Assembly (NCBI GenBank): GCA_003671195.1
Contig: QWPJ01000072.1
Location: 24,556-88,555, forward strand
Length of the DNA: 64,000 nt
Reading direction: 5' to 3'
From: Planctomycetota bacterium
Lineage (GTDB): Bacteria; Planctomycetota; Planctomycetia; Pirellulales; Pirellulaceae
Numbering within the stretch: the stretch's first letter is position 1; each line of letters opens with the position of its first letter. Below the pieces are notes generated by a model, which saw only the letters and a program-made list of their open reading frames with translations, made no database searches and had not been told where the DNA came from. The position numbers and the translations under genes are program-made. Below are positions 35,373 through 45,045 of the stretch, one piece after another.

Positions 35373-36709
35373 CTCTTGGTGTCGTTCGCAGAACGATGAA
35401 AAAAGGCGACTGAAAAAATCATAAATGCCATACTCATAGGCCAAGAAAACCTCGCGAAAGCATTGGGAGAAAACAAAACGTGCCAACAAAAATAAGGTAC
35501 GTAGACCACCGCGATAGCCGTCATTCCGATCGAACCGGTAAGTAGCAATTGGTTTGACAGATAGAAAGTTCTAAAGATCACATAAACCCAAAAAACGAAT
35601 CCTGCCAAACCTCCAAATACCCACGCACCGAGCAATACCGAGTGGACCGGCAAGATATCCTGGACCAATTTCTTGGGTGCTGATGCTCCATAAATCTCGC
35701 GCATCTTCAAGAGATAGAGTCGGCGCAAATGCCCGGGATTAGCCCAGGACCCATGCCCGAGAATCGGTTTCTCATAAATCGCGTCTAGGGCAATGACCGA
35801 TTCGTTCCTAGCCAATAACAAAACCTCCACAGGATTGTAAGGATTCTTCGCCAAGTCGATCTGCATCTTGGCCGCTTTACCCAACGCACCGCTTTGGGCG
35901 TAGATCACATATAGCAAAAAGAGAGGGACCAGCAACAAAGCACATAGCATCAGTCCCGAACGCATCGAGTATCGCAAGTCCCCTCGGGAATGCGTTAGCT
36001 GTAGCCACAAATAGAAGAGAAACAAAGTGCTGATCAGAACCACAAGTCCATCGGATCGCCCGCCGTACATGTTCGCGACAAGTCCATAAGCGATCCCGAT
36101 CGGAAAAACTAACCAAGGATGGGATCGATAGAACAAAAACGCGAAAAGTGCAAAGGCTGGATGCGCCCATCCTGAAACATAGAAATCCCAGATGTTCTGG
36201 GCATAACCTGGATTATTACCCTCGAATCGATACAGCAGTCCCGCACTCAATACCCCTCCGGCACAGGCACCCAGAAGCGTACCAAGGTGCTGGCTAGGGT
36301 TGCGACTATACAGACCGCAAAAAAACAAAAAGGTTGTCATCGTCAGGAAGATGCTTCCCATACCTCGAAGTGAGTTTTTCATCGTCGTCGAGTTGTACAA
36401 GTCGCTCAAGCCTTGCGAGATAAACCAAAGCACCCCTAAACCGACGATGGCAAGCACCTCACGATTCCGAAGCGCTTTGAGGATCTGCTTCATATAGAAA
36501 GGGTACAAGGCTAATACCAGCAATTCACCAAGTCTGAATGTCCCAATCAAATTCACAGGAATCACCATGGATGCAGCCACGATCAACGGAATGAGATTCC
36601 GCCTATCGAACAGAAGCCGCCATGCGCTGTTAGCCGGTAATTTTTGAATTCCGTTCCACGACCTAGCGATCTCTTTCGCTTGTGACTCACCATTTAATGC
36701 CGATTCCAT
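35369..36709 (-). CDS. O-antigen polymerase/ligase-like (Wzy-type) membrane protein
   Basis: 446 residues with about 11-12 hydrophobic segments (LIPLIVAASMVIPVNLIG, VLAIVGLGVLWFISQGL, IFLTMTTFLFFCGLYS, LMLCALLLVPLFLLYVIYA). A large extracytoplasmic loop (about 260-340) contains EKPILGHGSWANPGH, like the GxG...P region in the large loop of O-antigen ligase/polymerase proteins. It probably polymerises the undecaprenyl-linked repeat unit. Sequence conservation in Wzy proteins is low, so the call rests on topology and on its position between glycosyltransferases and next to the flippase. Confidence 0.8.
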   Translation of the reverse strand: MESALNGESQAKEIARSWNGIQKLPANSAWRLLFDRRNLIPLIVAASMVIPVNLIGTFRLGELLVLALYPFYMKQILKALRNREVLAIVGLGVLWFISQGLSDLYNSTTMKNSLRGMGSIFLTMTTFLFFCGLYSRNPSQHLGTLLGACAGGVLSAGLLYRFEGNNPGYAQNIWDFYVSGWAHPAFALFAFLFYRSHPWLVFPIGIAYGLVANMYGGRSDGLVVLISTLFLFYLWLQLTHSRGDLRYSMRSGLMLCALLLVPLFLLYVIYAQSGALGKAAKMQIDLAKNPYNPVEVLLLARNESVIALDAIYEKPILGHGSWANPGHLRRLYLLKMREIYGASAPKKLVQDILPVHSVLLGAWVFGGLAGFVFWVYVIFRTFYLSNQLLLTGSIGMTAIAVVYVPYFCWHVLFSPNAFARFSWPMSMAFMIFSVAFFHRSANDTKR

Positions 36710-37656
36710 TAGCGACTCCCTGTCGATTCTTTTGCCCGCGATGAACCTAGCGTCGAAAGCTTGCCGATTATTCGTCGGACCGCATAATCGATGGCCAAAC
36801 CCAAGCGAAATCGACCACCACGGTCTTGCACAATCTGATCGTATATCGCTCTAGAGGATTTGTTTTTAAGACTTTTTACCCAGAGCATGGATCGATACCG
36901 GTCACAAAATTCAGGACGTTGATTCTCGACAAAGTACCAACGAACCCATTCCCTTGGCAAATTGAGATCTCTTGCCTGGATCGTGATCGAACCCTCGTGT
37001 GCATTCATGACCACCAATCGCTTGTCAACGCAACGGACCATTGGATATCGTAGCGCGATCAGAAGGAACAGCAACTGGTCAGGACCCGCCCCGTGACTTG
37101 CGTAATCAATCCCAAAGGGATTTGGGATTTGATCTATCAAAGTCTCAAGCATGTCCTTTCGCCGAAACAAAGCGTTCAAGGGGGAAATCAACTGAATCTC
37201 GCTGGGGTTTAGAAAAATGGCTGCCTCGAGCAACTCCTCCCGCGAGATAATCGATTTTGACTGGAAGCTCGATGCTCCATAGTACCCACCCTGCCCTTGC
37301 ATCGTATGACCGGTCATCACATACGCTGTTTTCGCATCGAATAACCCCAGGGTATCGACAAGAAAATCCGGTTCAAGCCGATCGTCGGAAAAAAGAAGAT
37401 GGCAATATTCGCCCCTAGCCGCCTCGATTCCTAATCGCCAGTTCCTTACCGGTCCGACGTTCCGATCATTTCGAAGGCATCTTATCCGCGAATCCCGTTT
37501 CGCGTACTCCTGCACGACTGCCCAGGTCCCATCCGTGCTGCAATTGTCGATTACCACAATTTCGTGGCACTCGACAGATTGAGCCAACGCGGATTCCAGC
37601 GCAGGCTTAACCAACTCCTGTCGATTGTAAACCGGAATGACCGTACTGACTCTCAT
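36709..37656 (-). CDS. Glycosyltransferase family 2
   Basis: 315 residues. N-terminal VSTVIPVYNRQELVKPALES and VVIDNCSTDGTWAVVQEY form the nucleotide-binding part, and YCHLLFSDDRLEPDFLVDTL carries the acidic motif. No membrane segment. It is coupled on both sides: its ATG overlaps the stop of the flippase gene (ATGA) and its stop overlaps the polymerase start (TAATG). The transferred sugar is unknown. Confidence 0.92.
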   Translation of the reverse strand: MRVSTVIPVYNRQELVKPALESALAQSVECHEIVVIDNCSTDGTWAVVQEYAKRDSRIRCLRNDRNVGPVRNWRLGIEAARGEYCHLLFSDDRLEPDFLVDTLGLFDAKTAYVMTGHTMQGQGGYYGASSFQSKSIISREELLEAAIFLNPSEIQLISPLNALFRRKDMLETLIDQIPNPFGIDYASHGAGPDQLLFLLIALRYPMVRCVDKRLVVMNAHEGSITIQARDLNLPREWVRWYFVENQRPEFCDRYRSMLWVKSLKNKSSRAIYDQIVQDRGGRFRLGLAIDYAVRRIIGKLSTLGSSRAKESTGSR

Positions 37657-38963
37657 GGCCTATCCCCACATTGCTTCGTGCAACCCCACCAAACAAAGGG
37701 TGCAACGAATCCAAACAGGGATATCGATAGGGCACTGGAAATAAATACCCCCGCCATCCCGAACCCCCCGACGCCACAAAGCCAAATAGCAAGAGGAACG
37801 TTCAACAGCGACGCAATGATTGAGCAATAGATTTGCTCCTTGGTCCGACCCATCCCATTGAGTAAACTGGCGTAGGCACTCCCCCAAATCACGACCCACG
37901 TATAAACCACCATGGTCCCACGTACCAGAGGCGATATCGTGATGCTAGGATCGATCAACCATTGGATCAACGGATTCATCGCGATCCCGATCACAATCGA
38001 AACGACACCAAAGGGTACCATCAAAGCTGTCACGATCCGCCAAAGTCGAAGCATCATCGCTTGATCCTGTTTGGCCCATGCGGTTCCCGACAATGCCCAA
38101 ATCGGCCCAATGCATAAACTGAATCCAGTGGTTGCCAACGCAGAAAGCCGTAATACCACATCGTACTCGGCCACCATCACCGAACCGAACATCCGCAGGA
38201 CAATCAACCGATCCGTCATGAAAATTACCATGTAGGTAATCTCGATCAACAAAAACGATATTCCAACTCTCGTCACTTCCAGAAAAATACCCCAAGAAGC
38301 TTCCGACCATCGCGGAACTAAGCCCGGAAACCAACGGAACAAATAGCTCGACTGAATCGCGTATCCCAAAGCAAAGAGGGCGAAATTCACCCCCGCCAAT
38401 TCCGGCAATGTTAACCCGTGCCCTAACCGATGAGACAAAAGCAAATAGAAAAATAAACCAGTAGAAGCGGCAAACCCAACCAACGCTGTCGCCGAATTCC
38501 AATGCTTGGCATACAAAATCGCATGAACCACGCCGGATAATTGCGTCAAAACAAAGGTCAAAAAGCAAAAAAATACACTCCATGCGATCGTTCGATCAGG
38601 ACTCGAACTTCGGAGCCAAAAAGCCAACGGCAAATCCATTAGGAAAAGCAAAACAACCAAAACGCAAGCGATCAGTCCCCACAAAACGACTTGACCAAAC
38701 AGCGTCGAGGACAAATACCGACGCGCTAGCCGATCATCCCCTACTCCCAACGACTCAATCAACTTGTTGCGAAGCCCCTTGCCAATCCCCAATTCCAAAA
38801 CCGATACCCAAATCACCAACGATTGAAGCACCACCCAGACCCCATACTCGCCCTTACCCAAGACCTTCATGAAAAGAGGCAGCATCGCAAACTGCAACAC
38901 AAACGTGCTGAGCTTGAGCACCGTCGACAACCCGACATTCCGCAAGAAAACATCCCGCATCAT
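37653..38963 (-). CDS. Polysaccharide flippase (Wzx/MOP superfamily)
   Basis: 436 residues from the ATG at 38963 (38960 also possible); a longer frame from 38990 adds nine residues. There are about 12 hydrophobic segments, with the N-terminus LRNVGLSTVLKLSTFVLQFA and KVLGKGEYGVWVVLQSLVIW characteristic of the polysaccharide transport/MATE-like MOP superfamily. It flips the lipid-linked repeat unit to the periplasm for the Wzy-type protein encoded two genes downstream. It is the first gene of the minus-strand run, so the main promoter should lie in 38964-39192. Confidence 0.92.
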   Translation of the reverse strand: MMRDVFLRNVGLSTVLKLSTFVLQFAMLPLFMKVLGKGEYGVWVVLQSLVIWVSVLELGIGKGLRNKLIESLGVGDDRLARRYLSSTLFGQVVLWGLIACVLVVLLFLMDLPLAFWLRSSSPDRTIAWSVFFCFLTFVLTQLSGVVHAILYAKHWNSATALVGFAASTGLFFYLLLSHRLGHGLTLPELAGVNFALFALGYAIQSSYLFRWFPGLVPRWSEASWGIFLEVTRVGISFLLIEITYMVIFMTDRLIVLRMFGSVMVAEYDVVLRLSALATTGFSLCIGPIWALSGTAWAKQDQAMMLRLWRIVTALMVPFGVVSIVIGIAMNPLIQWLIDPSITISPLVRGTMVVYTWVVIWGSAYASLLNGMGRTKEQIYCSIIASLLNVPLAIWLCGVGGFGMAGVFISSALSISLFGFVAPFVWWGCTKQCGDRP

Positions 38964-39192
38964 CGTCAATACCCAAAGCCCCCATCCCAATCCACCATAA
39001 AATCAAACTGGCTTATACAAAGCTACGCCATGGTCGGTGGCGCACGAGCCATCGATTTTACTAATTCAACCAGGGGCTTGGGCTCCCAATACCAATGTAG
39101 GTCACCCTTTAGTTCGGTAAAGCCATACCCAACAGTTTCGCCAGAACAAGCAGAATATTCTCTCAGGTCAGGAAACTTCCATGTTCCCCTGG

Positions 39193-40695
39193 CTAAGCAA
39201 GCAACTCAGTCAAAACATGGCCGTGAACGTCCGTCAAACGCCGGTCAATTCCGTTGTGTCGGACGGTAAGCTTCGTATGGTCGATTCCAAGAAGATGCAG
39301 AATGGTCGCATGGATGTCGTAGACCTGCGTCGGATTCTCCCTATCCAAAGGCTTGTAGCCAAACGCATCGCTCGGGCCGTAGCTCACTCCTCCTCGAATC
39401 CCGCCCCCGCACAACCAGTTCGTAAAGCAGTAAGGGTTATGGTCCCGACCCCTGCCCCCTTGGGAACTGGGCATCCGCCCAAATTCCGTTGTCCATAAGA
39501 TCAACGTATCCTCGAGCATTCCTCGTTGCTTGAGGTCCTGAATCAAAGCCGCTGCTCCCTTGGCCATCCCCGTCGAGAGCGGTCCATGATCCCGCTGTAT
39601 ATCCTCGTGAGAATCCCAATTTCGCCTAGGAAAACCATTGTCATTACCCGACCAAATCTGGATGAATCGAACGCCTCGCTCCAGCATCCTACGGGCCGCC
39701 AGACATTTACGCGAAAAATGGACAGTCTCCTCCTGTGCATTGATTTCCTTTTCAAACGCTCCAGGTATTTGATCGAGCCCGTAGAGCTTGAGGATATGCT
39801 CAGGCTCCTGAGAAAAATCCAGCGATTCAGGAGCAGCCAACTGCATCCTGGCTGCCAGCTCATAGCTGCGAATACGGGATTCGAGCCGTTGGTCTCCCGA
39901 TCGCTCTTGCGCGTGGCGAGCGTTGAGTTCGGCCAACAACACCTGTCCGGCGGCCTGACTTCCACCTGTGATGTAGGTGCCGGACTTGTGCGGACGCAGG
40001 TCTGCAATCGGATTTTCCGACCCCGGATAAATGACCGTCCCACTGTGTTGGGCTGGCAAAAAAGCCGAATCCCAATTCTTTGTTCCATTGCTCGCGAGCC
40101 CTCGGTGGTCTGGGAAAACAACAAAAGTCGGGAGGTTGTCGTTCAAGCTCCCGAGCCCGTAGCTAACCCATGCACCCATGCCAGGGAATCCTGGCAACTG
40201 AAAACCGGTCGCATGCAACAAGGTCGCTTGGCTATGCACCCCCGTTTTTCCTACGACATTGTGAACAAACGCTAGCTCGTCGGCCACCTTCCCCAACTCG
40301 GACACTGGCTCGGAGAGCAACCTGCCACTCTCCCCGTAGGGCTTGAAATCCCATACGGGCTTGAGCCACGGTCCTAGTCCGTTCTGGAACGCCTCGACCG
40401 GTTCACCGAAGTCACTTTCCTGACCGTGTCGCTTGACCAGCTCCTCTTTGAAATCGAACAGATCCAGATGGCTGGCCGCTCCTGCCATGAACAACTGCAC
40501 GACACGCTTGGCCTTGGGCCTGTGATGCAATGCGCCCAGACTCCCCCCGCTGCCAATGCCGGTGCCTGTGGTTTGAGCGCCCAGGGCACTGGCCCCGGTC
40601 TTGTCGCGGTCGAGCATCGCGCCGAGAACCAGCCCTCCGAACCCCTGCCCCAACGATTCGATCCAATTCCTTCGAGAAATGTTTCGATCTTCCAT
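39193..40695 (-). CDS. DUF1501 domain secreted protein (Tat signal)
   Basis: 500 residues from the ATG at 40695, chosen because it puts the twin-arginine-type signal SRRNWIESLGQGFGGLVLGA near the N-terminus; ATGs at 40710 and 40746 are alternatives. DUF1501 proteins belong to the alkaline phosphatase/sulfatase fold and are abundant in planctomycetes. Typical segments are AKRVVQLFMAGAASHLDLFD, GMGAWVSYGLGS, FIQIWSGNDNG, WDSHEDIQRDHGPL, WTTEFGRMPSSQGGRGRDHN and GGGIRGGVSYG. Catalytic activity is unproven. It is encoded directly after a PSD1 cytochrome gene, the usual planctomycete pair. Confidence 0.93.
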   Translation of the reverse strand: MEDRNISRRNWIESLGQGFGGLVLGAMLDRDKTGASALGAQTTGTGIGSGGSLGALHHRPKAKRVVQLFMAGAASHLDLFDFKEELVKRHGQESDFGEPVEAFQNGLGPWLKPVWDFKPYGESGRLLSEPVSELGKVADELAFVHNVVGKTGVHSQATLLHATGFQLPGFPGMGAWVSYGLGSLNDNLPTFVVFPDHRGLASNGTKNWDSAFLPAQHSGTVIYPGSENPIADLRPHKSGTYITGGSQAAGQVLLAELNARHAQERSGDQRLESRIRSYELAARMQLAAPESLDFSQEPEHILKLYGLDQIPGAFEKEINAQEETVHFSRKCLAARRMLERGVRFIQIWSGNDNGFPRRNWDSHEDIQRDHGPLSTGMAKGAAALIQDLKQRGMLEDTLILWTTEFGRMPSSQGGRGRDHNPYCFTNWLCGGGIRGGVSYGPSDAFGYKPLDRENPTQVYDIHATILHLLGIDHTKLTVRHNGIDRRLTDVHGHVLTELLA

Positions 40696-40767
40696 CGGAT
40701 TGATTTGCATCTGATTACTTCCTGGATTCCTCGTACTTGGTTCCATTGCCGATGGATCTCTTGGCGA

Positions 40768-43700
40768 TCAATCGACAAATGAAAACTCATTGAGATTGAA
40801 GACCAAACGGCAAGCGTTTGCCAATCCATGCTCGGCAACGTAAGGTTCAAAGGCCGACCGTTCCGACTCGGTCGGCTTTCTTCCAAAGGCCAAAAGAAAC
40901 ATCTCATCGATGGGCTTTCCCCTACCGGCATCTTGAATCTCAATCCGCTTGGCAAAATGCCCTGACATACTCACCATGAACCCGTTGTTGAGGAGAGCTA
41001 GGGCCTGTAGCGGGCTAAGCGACTCATTCCGCTTATCGACTCGCATGGATGGATCAGCGCAGTCCAAAGTTGCCATGAATGGCTGGGGCTGCGAGCGTAC
41101 CAAAAAACGATAAACGCTTCTGCGATGGGTGCTGACATCCTCGGGATCATGCAAATGGTACTCGTAATGGGGCGAGTGTTCGGGATGTTCGATGACAAAA
41201 TCCTGGAAGCTCGGGCCTCCCATCGTTAAATCCAACTTGCCGGCAACCTGCAAAACCATGTCCCGAAGCGCTTCGGCTTCGAGTCGACGTCGATTCGATC
41301 GCCACAAGTAACGGTTATCGATATCGACCGACTCGGCTCCCAACTCCCGGGCCCGATCGGTGACGCTCGATACTTGCTGATAAGTGTGACTCGTCACAAT
41401 CAGCCTATGGAGCCCCTTGAGCGATTGCCCTTGATCGCGAAACTCAACTGCAAGCCAATCGAGCAAGTCTCGATGGGTTGGCTCGGAGCCCATGCGTCCA
41501 AGATCGTTAGCCGTCTCGACGATCCCGCGACCGAAATGATATTGCCAAACCCGATTGACGATACTCCGCCAAGTCAGCGGATTGCGGTCGTCGGAAACCC
41601 AATGCGCTAAGGCCGCTCGTCGATCCGACTCGCTGTGCCCTTGAGGCAACTCAAACCAACTTCTTAAGTCGACAAAGCAATCCAGCGCGCCACTGCTGAC
41701 CTCGTCCTTGGGCTGCGTCACACTCCCTCGATCCAACACATAAATCGACCGCGGCATACCTCCGCTAGCTCCTGTACCAATAAATGCTCCACTCCCGCTA
41801 TGCACCACCCCCGCATAGACCAATTGCTGCGGTGGCAATTCGGCTCTGGACTGCTGGGCCTTGTTCAAAAGTTCATCCAATTCCTCCCGCCGCTGCTTGG
41901 TGGTTTGATCGAGTATCCCTTCGACCATCGCAGAACGCTGGGTCTGTAGACTCTTCAAATCGGTATCTGCCAACTTTGAACGGCCGAAATAGTATCCATC
42001 GACGAGATTCTTTCGTTCCCATCGCGGTCCGGCTTCAATCGAATCCAATGCCGTCACGGGTCGGCTCGACGCAACGTTTTTGCCTTCTGCCGAGAGGACC
42101 GAAAGTTCGCCTAAGGCAAATATGTAATCGGTCGGCATCCGCTTAGCAAGCTTGGTCGCCGTCACCCGAACATACCGGCCCTTGGTTGTGGAACCTTCTG
42201 GAGCCTCACTTTGAAATCGCTGTGGAACCACGCCTGGATTTGGATAATCTCGATCCGTACGATCGACCCACAAGACCACACCATTTCGAAACTCCGGATC
42301 GTCGCTGACGTGGATCGAGAAGCGAACGGGGAATCCGAAACCTGCACCAATCCCGTTGAAGGTGTCATGACATGCAACCAACTCCAAACCAAGAATGCTC
42401 TGAGATTCGCCCAAATCGACTTGCACCCACTTCGGAACGTCCTGTTTTGTCTCGATTTGACTATGGTATCCAAACTCAGGCTGCTCGTTGCCACTTAACG
42501 CCTTGGTCGCTTCGGCAATCCGATGATCCAACTCCGCAAGTGGCTTGCCCCCTCGCTCGTGGATCTGTTGATCGATCTTGCGGATCTCTGAGGTGAGCCC
42601 AGCAATCCGCTGATCCAATGCACTGCGTTTCATCGAGATCTCAGGATCGCGGTCGTAAGCCCGATCGGCCCGATCCAGCGCGGCAAAAACAGCTTGCAAA
42701 CGATAATAATCCCTCTGGGATATCGGGTCGAATTTGTGATTGTGACACTGGGCACAACTCACCGTCATGCTGTTAAAACTCCCCATCACCGTGGCAATCA
42801 TGTCGTCGCGATCCAAATGCCGAGCCACCTTGCCATCGATCTTGGTCTCTGGAACTTCTGCATGCCCGATGAAATCCCATGGGCCAGCGGCGATCATTCC
42901 AAGAGCTTCGATGCCATCGGATGTCCCGGGATACAGTACATCTCCTGCAATCTGCTCCTGAATGAACCTTCGATAAGGCTTATCGCTATTGAACGCGCCG
43001 ATGACGTAGTCTCTATAAGGCCAGGCGTGAGGACGCATTTTGTCTTTGTCGTAACCGTGGGTCTCGCCAAAATGCACCACATCGAGCCAGTGCCTAGCCC
43101 AACGTTCTCCGTAACGTGGGGAATCCAACAACTCATCGACGACTCTTCGGTAAGCTTCATCATCGCTTGCAGGATCGCCGATGAAAGCCGATAGCTGCTC
43201 GGGGGTTGGCAGGAGTCCGATCAAGTCCAAGTAGAGTCGTCGCAACAACGTATGCCGGTCTGCTCTCGGGGATTGCTCGAGTCCCTTTTCGATCAATCGA
43301 GCCACGACAAACGCATCGATCGGATTGTAGATCGAGTATCGATCCTGACTGACCGAAGGGACCTCAGGGCGTTCCAAAGGCATCAGCGACCACCAATCCG
43401 AATCGGGTACATGGCGGTCCTCCAACTTTTTACCCTCAGGCCACTTGGCTCCGGTTTTGACCCAATCCCTCAAAGCCTCGAGTTCCCCATCCGTCAGCGG
43501 TTTTCCCCCTTTGGGCATCTGGGGTTGAGAACCACTTACATAATCCAACAAAACGCTCTTCTCGGGAAAGACGACGTCGATCGATGGACCGCTTTCTCCC
43601 CCTTGGAGAACTGCGCCCAAAGTTTCCAGCCCCAAACCCCCTTTGGGCTTGGCTCCCGAATGGCAACTGACACATCGGCGCTCGAACACCTCGGAAACCA

Positions 43701-43815
43701 CTCCAAAGGAATCCTCCTGCGGGTACCCTCGGCTTGCGATTTGCATAACCAACAGCGCCCAGAACATCGAAAAACAGCGTTGGTAGGAGTTGCGCATAAG
43801 TTCAAGAGCCCTCAT
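40768..43815 (-). CDS. PSD1 / planctomycete cytochrome C domain protein (DUF1549-DUF1553)
   Basis: 1015 residues. A signal peptide near the N-terminus (start at 43815, or at 43797 seven codons on) is followed by the planctomycete cytochrome c domain with the heme motif CVSCH (C48, C51, H52) and QPQMPKGGKPLTDGELEAL. DUF1549 follows (PIDAFVVARLIEKG, LYLDLIGLLPTPEQL, YGERWARHWLDVVHFGETHG, CAQCHNHKFDPI), then a coiled coil near 400-440, a discoidin-like region near 450-590 (WVQVDLGESQSILGLELVA), and DUF1553 at the C-terminus (LTWRSIVNRVWQYHFGRGIV, SNRRRLEAEALRDMVL). It probably transfers electrons in the periplasm with the DUF1501 partner; the substrate is unknown. Confidence 0.93.
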   Translation of the reverse strand: MRALELMRNSYQRCFSMFWALLVMQIASRGYPQEDSFGVVSEVFERRCVSCHSGAKPKGGLGLETLGAVLQGGESGPSIDVVFPEKSVLLDYVSGSQPQMPKGGKPLTDGELEALRDWVKTGAKWPEGKKLEDRHVPDSDWWSLMPLERPEVPSVSQDRYSIYNPIDAFVVARLIEKGLEQSPRADRHTLLRRLYLDLIGLLPTPEQLSAFIGDPASDDEAYRRVVDELLDSPRYGERWARHWLDVVHFGETHGYDKDKMRPHAWPYRDYVIGAFNSDKPYRRFIQEQIAGDVLYPGTSDGIEALGMIAAGPWDFIGHAEVPETKIDGKVARHLDRDDMIATVMGSFNSMTVSCAQCHNHKFDPISQRDYYRLQAVFAALDRADRAYDRDPEISMKRSALDQRIAGLTSEIRKIDQQIHERGGKPLAELDHRIAEATKALSGNEQPEFGYHSQIETKQDVPKWVQVDLGESQSILGLELVACHDTFNGIGAGFGFPVRFSIHVSDDPEFRNGVVLWVDRTDRDYPNPGVVPQRFQSEAPEGSTTKGRYVRVTATKLAKRMPTDYIFALGELSVLSAEGKNVASSRPVTALDSIEAGPRWERKNLVDGYYFGRSKLADTDLKSLQTQRSAMVEGILDQTTKQRREELDELLNKAQQSRAELPPQQLVYAGVVHSGSGAFIGTGASGGMPRSIYVLDRGSVTQPKDEVSSGALDCFVDLRSWFELPQGHSESDRRAALAHWVSDDRNPLTWRSIVNRVWQYHFGRGIVETANDLGRMGSEPTHRDLLDWLAVEFRDQGQSLKGLHRLIVTSHTYQQVSSVTDRARELGAESVDIDNRYLWRSNRRRLEAEALRDMVLQVAGKLDLTMGGPSFQDFVIEHPEHSPHYEYHLHDPEDVSTHRRSVYRFLVRSQPQPFMATLDCADPSMRVDKRNESLSPLQALALLNNGFMVSMSGHFAKRIEIQDAGRGKPIDEMFLLAFGRKPTESERSAFEPYVAEHGLANACRLVFNLNEFSFVD

Positions 43816-43847
43816 CAGTGCAGCGAAGTTGCGGCGAAATTAACGAT

Positions 43848-43888
43848 GGCACCCTCATGGGGGGCACCCTCATGGGGGGCACCCTCAG
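43848..43888. repeat. Short tandem repeat (15-bp unit, about 2.7 copies)
   Basis: The unit GGCACCCTCATGGGG is repeated twice and followed by a partial third copy (GGCACCCTCAGG). It lies in the gap just upstream of the PSD1 gene start (43815) and may sit in its leader or promoter. Such short tandem repeats can vary in number between strains. Confidence 0.7.
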
Positions 43889-43964
43889 GAGAGCCTTTGG
43901 CACCCAGTACCGGAAGCATTTTACTCGGTTTGCGGCCCCAGGAGCGGCCCCTTGCCTCAAGCCA

Positions 43965-44897
43965 CTAGCTTTTCTTTCGCCCATAAACCCGTATCACCAT
44001 CCCCAATCGACTCCAATCGACCCCTTGCAATGCCAGACCAGTACCCAGGTGAACCAAGGGCAGAATTGGCTTTGCGAAACCTGGACAGCGTTTCTCGAAC
44101 GTCGATTTGGGTAATCGCGACACCCATTCGATCTTTTCAACCTCAAACCCATGCTTTCTTAGCAAACTAGAGAGACTTCGAGGGCTGAAAAAATTCAAAT
44201 GGGTCGGCGGACAGACAAAAGGATCTCGCTCCTGGAGCAAACGCCGGGTGATGCTCCCATAATTCGGCAGAGCGATGGCCAAGATGCCACCCGGCTCAAG
44301 CAAACCACGCGCCTTGTCGACCCACAAATTGACATCCAAAACGTGTTCGAGTATTTGGCTCATGAGAACCACCCCCAAAGAGGTTGGCTCGCAAACATAC
44401 TCCTCGAACGAAGAAGCCGTTGGATCCAATCCGGTCATCCGGTGGGCGATCTGACGCTCGATCTGCGCTAACTCCAAAGCTTGAACCTCAAAGCCCGCTC
44501 GCTGGGCCTCTCGCGAAAAGAAACCATATCCACAACCGACATCCAGAAAACGGTTGCTGATCCTCTGCGCCCCGGTCGATCGGTTCAACAGCGATCGGAT
44601 GGTCTTGACCAAGCATTTCGCATCCACCGTGGAGTTCGGAAACAATCTCTCGCGTTCTTGCACCGATTCGAGCGTCGGCTGCTCCTGGGCGATCTCTGCG
44701 TCTCCATGCCCAAACGTCGCGTAATAGTCCATCAAAAACTCTAACGAAGGACGTGGGTTGACAAAGCAATAACCACAGCCCTGGCATAGATCCATGCGGT
44801 ATTGATGATCTCCTACCTGCTTAGAACGCCAGGGTTTATAGGTCGACGAGCAAACAGGACATGCGGAGTAATAGGTCTGATCTTTATCCGTAGCCAT
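43965..44897 (-). CDS. Class I SAM-dependent methyltransferase with N-terminal zinc-binding region
   Basis: 310 residues from the ATG at 44897; a longer frame adds eight residues. The N-terminus has paired cysteines, CPVCSS ... CQGCGYCFVNPRP, as in the THUMP-less methyltransferases often encoded in polysaccharide loci. The SAM-binding motif is FLDVGCGYGFFS, followed by FEVQALELA, and VVLMSQILEHVLDVNLWV and LPNYGSITRRLLQERDPF are typical of Methyltransf_23-type enzymes. The substrate is unknown; methylation of a sugar or lipid is possible. It is not part of an obvious operon. Confidence 0.87.
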   Translation of the reverse strand: MATDKDQTYYSACPVCSSTYKPWRSKQVGDHQYRMDLCQGCGYCFVNPRPSLEFLMDYYATFGHGDAEIAQEQPTLESVQERERLFPNSTVDAKCLVKTIRSLLNRSTGAQRISNRFLDVGCGYGFFSREAQRAGFEVQALELAQIERQIAHRMTGLDPTASSFEEYVCEPTSLGVVLMSQILEHVLDVNLWVDKARGLLEPGGILAIALPNYGSITRRLLQERDPFVCPPTHLNFFSPRSLSSLLRKHGFEVEKIEWVSRLPKSTFEKRCPGFAKPILPLVHLGTGLALQGVDWSRLGMVIRVYGRKKS

Positions 44898-45045
44898 TGC
44901 GCATCTTCCTCTTAAAACCAAAAGGTTTCGTCAATCTTCCAACTTCTCCCAGTCCCTGAATCCTAATTGCTCGACTGAAGAACTTCAACCAAAGTCCATA
45001 CCCCTGAGAGACTCGAAGTAAGCCTCTGTGTATTTCGTCGCCAAA

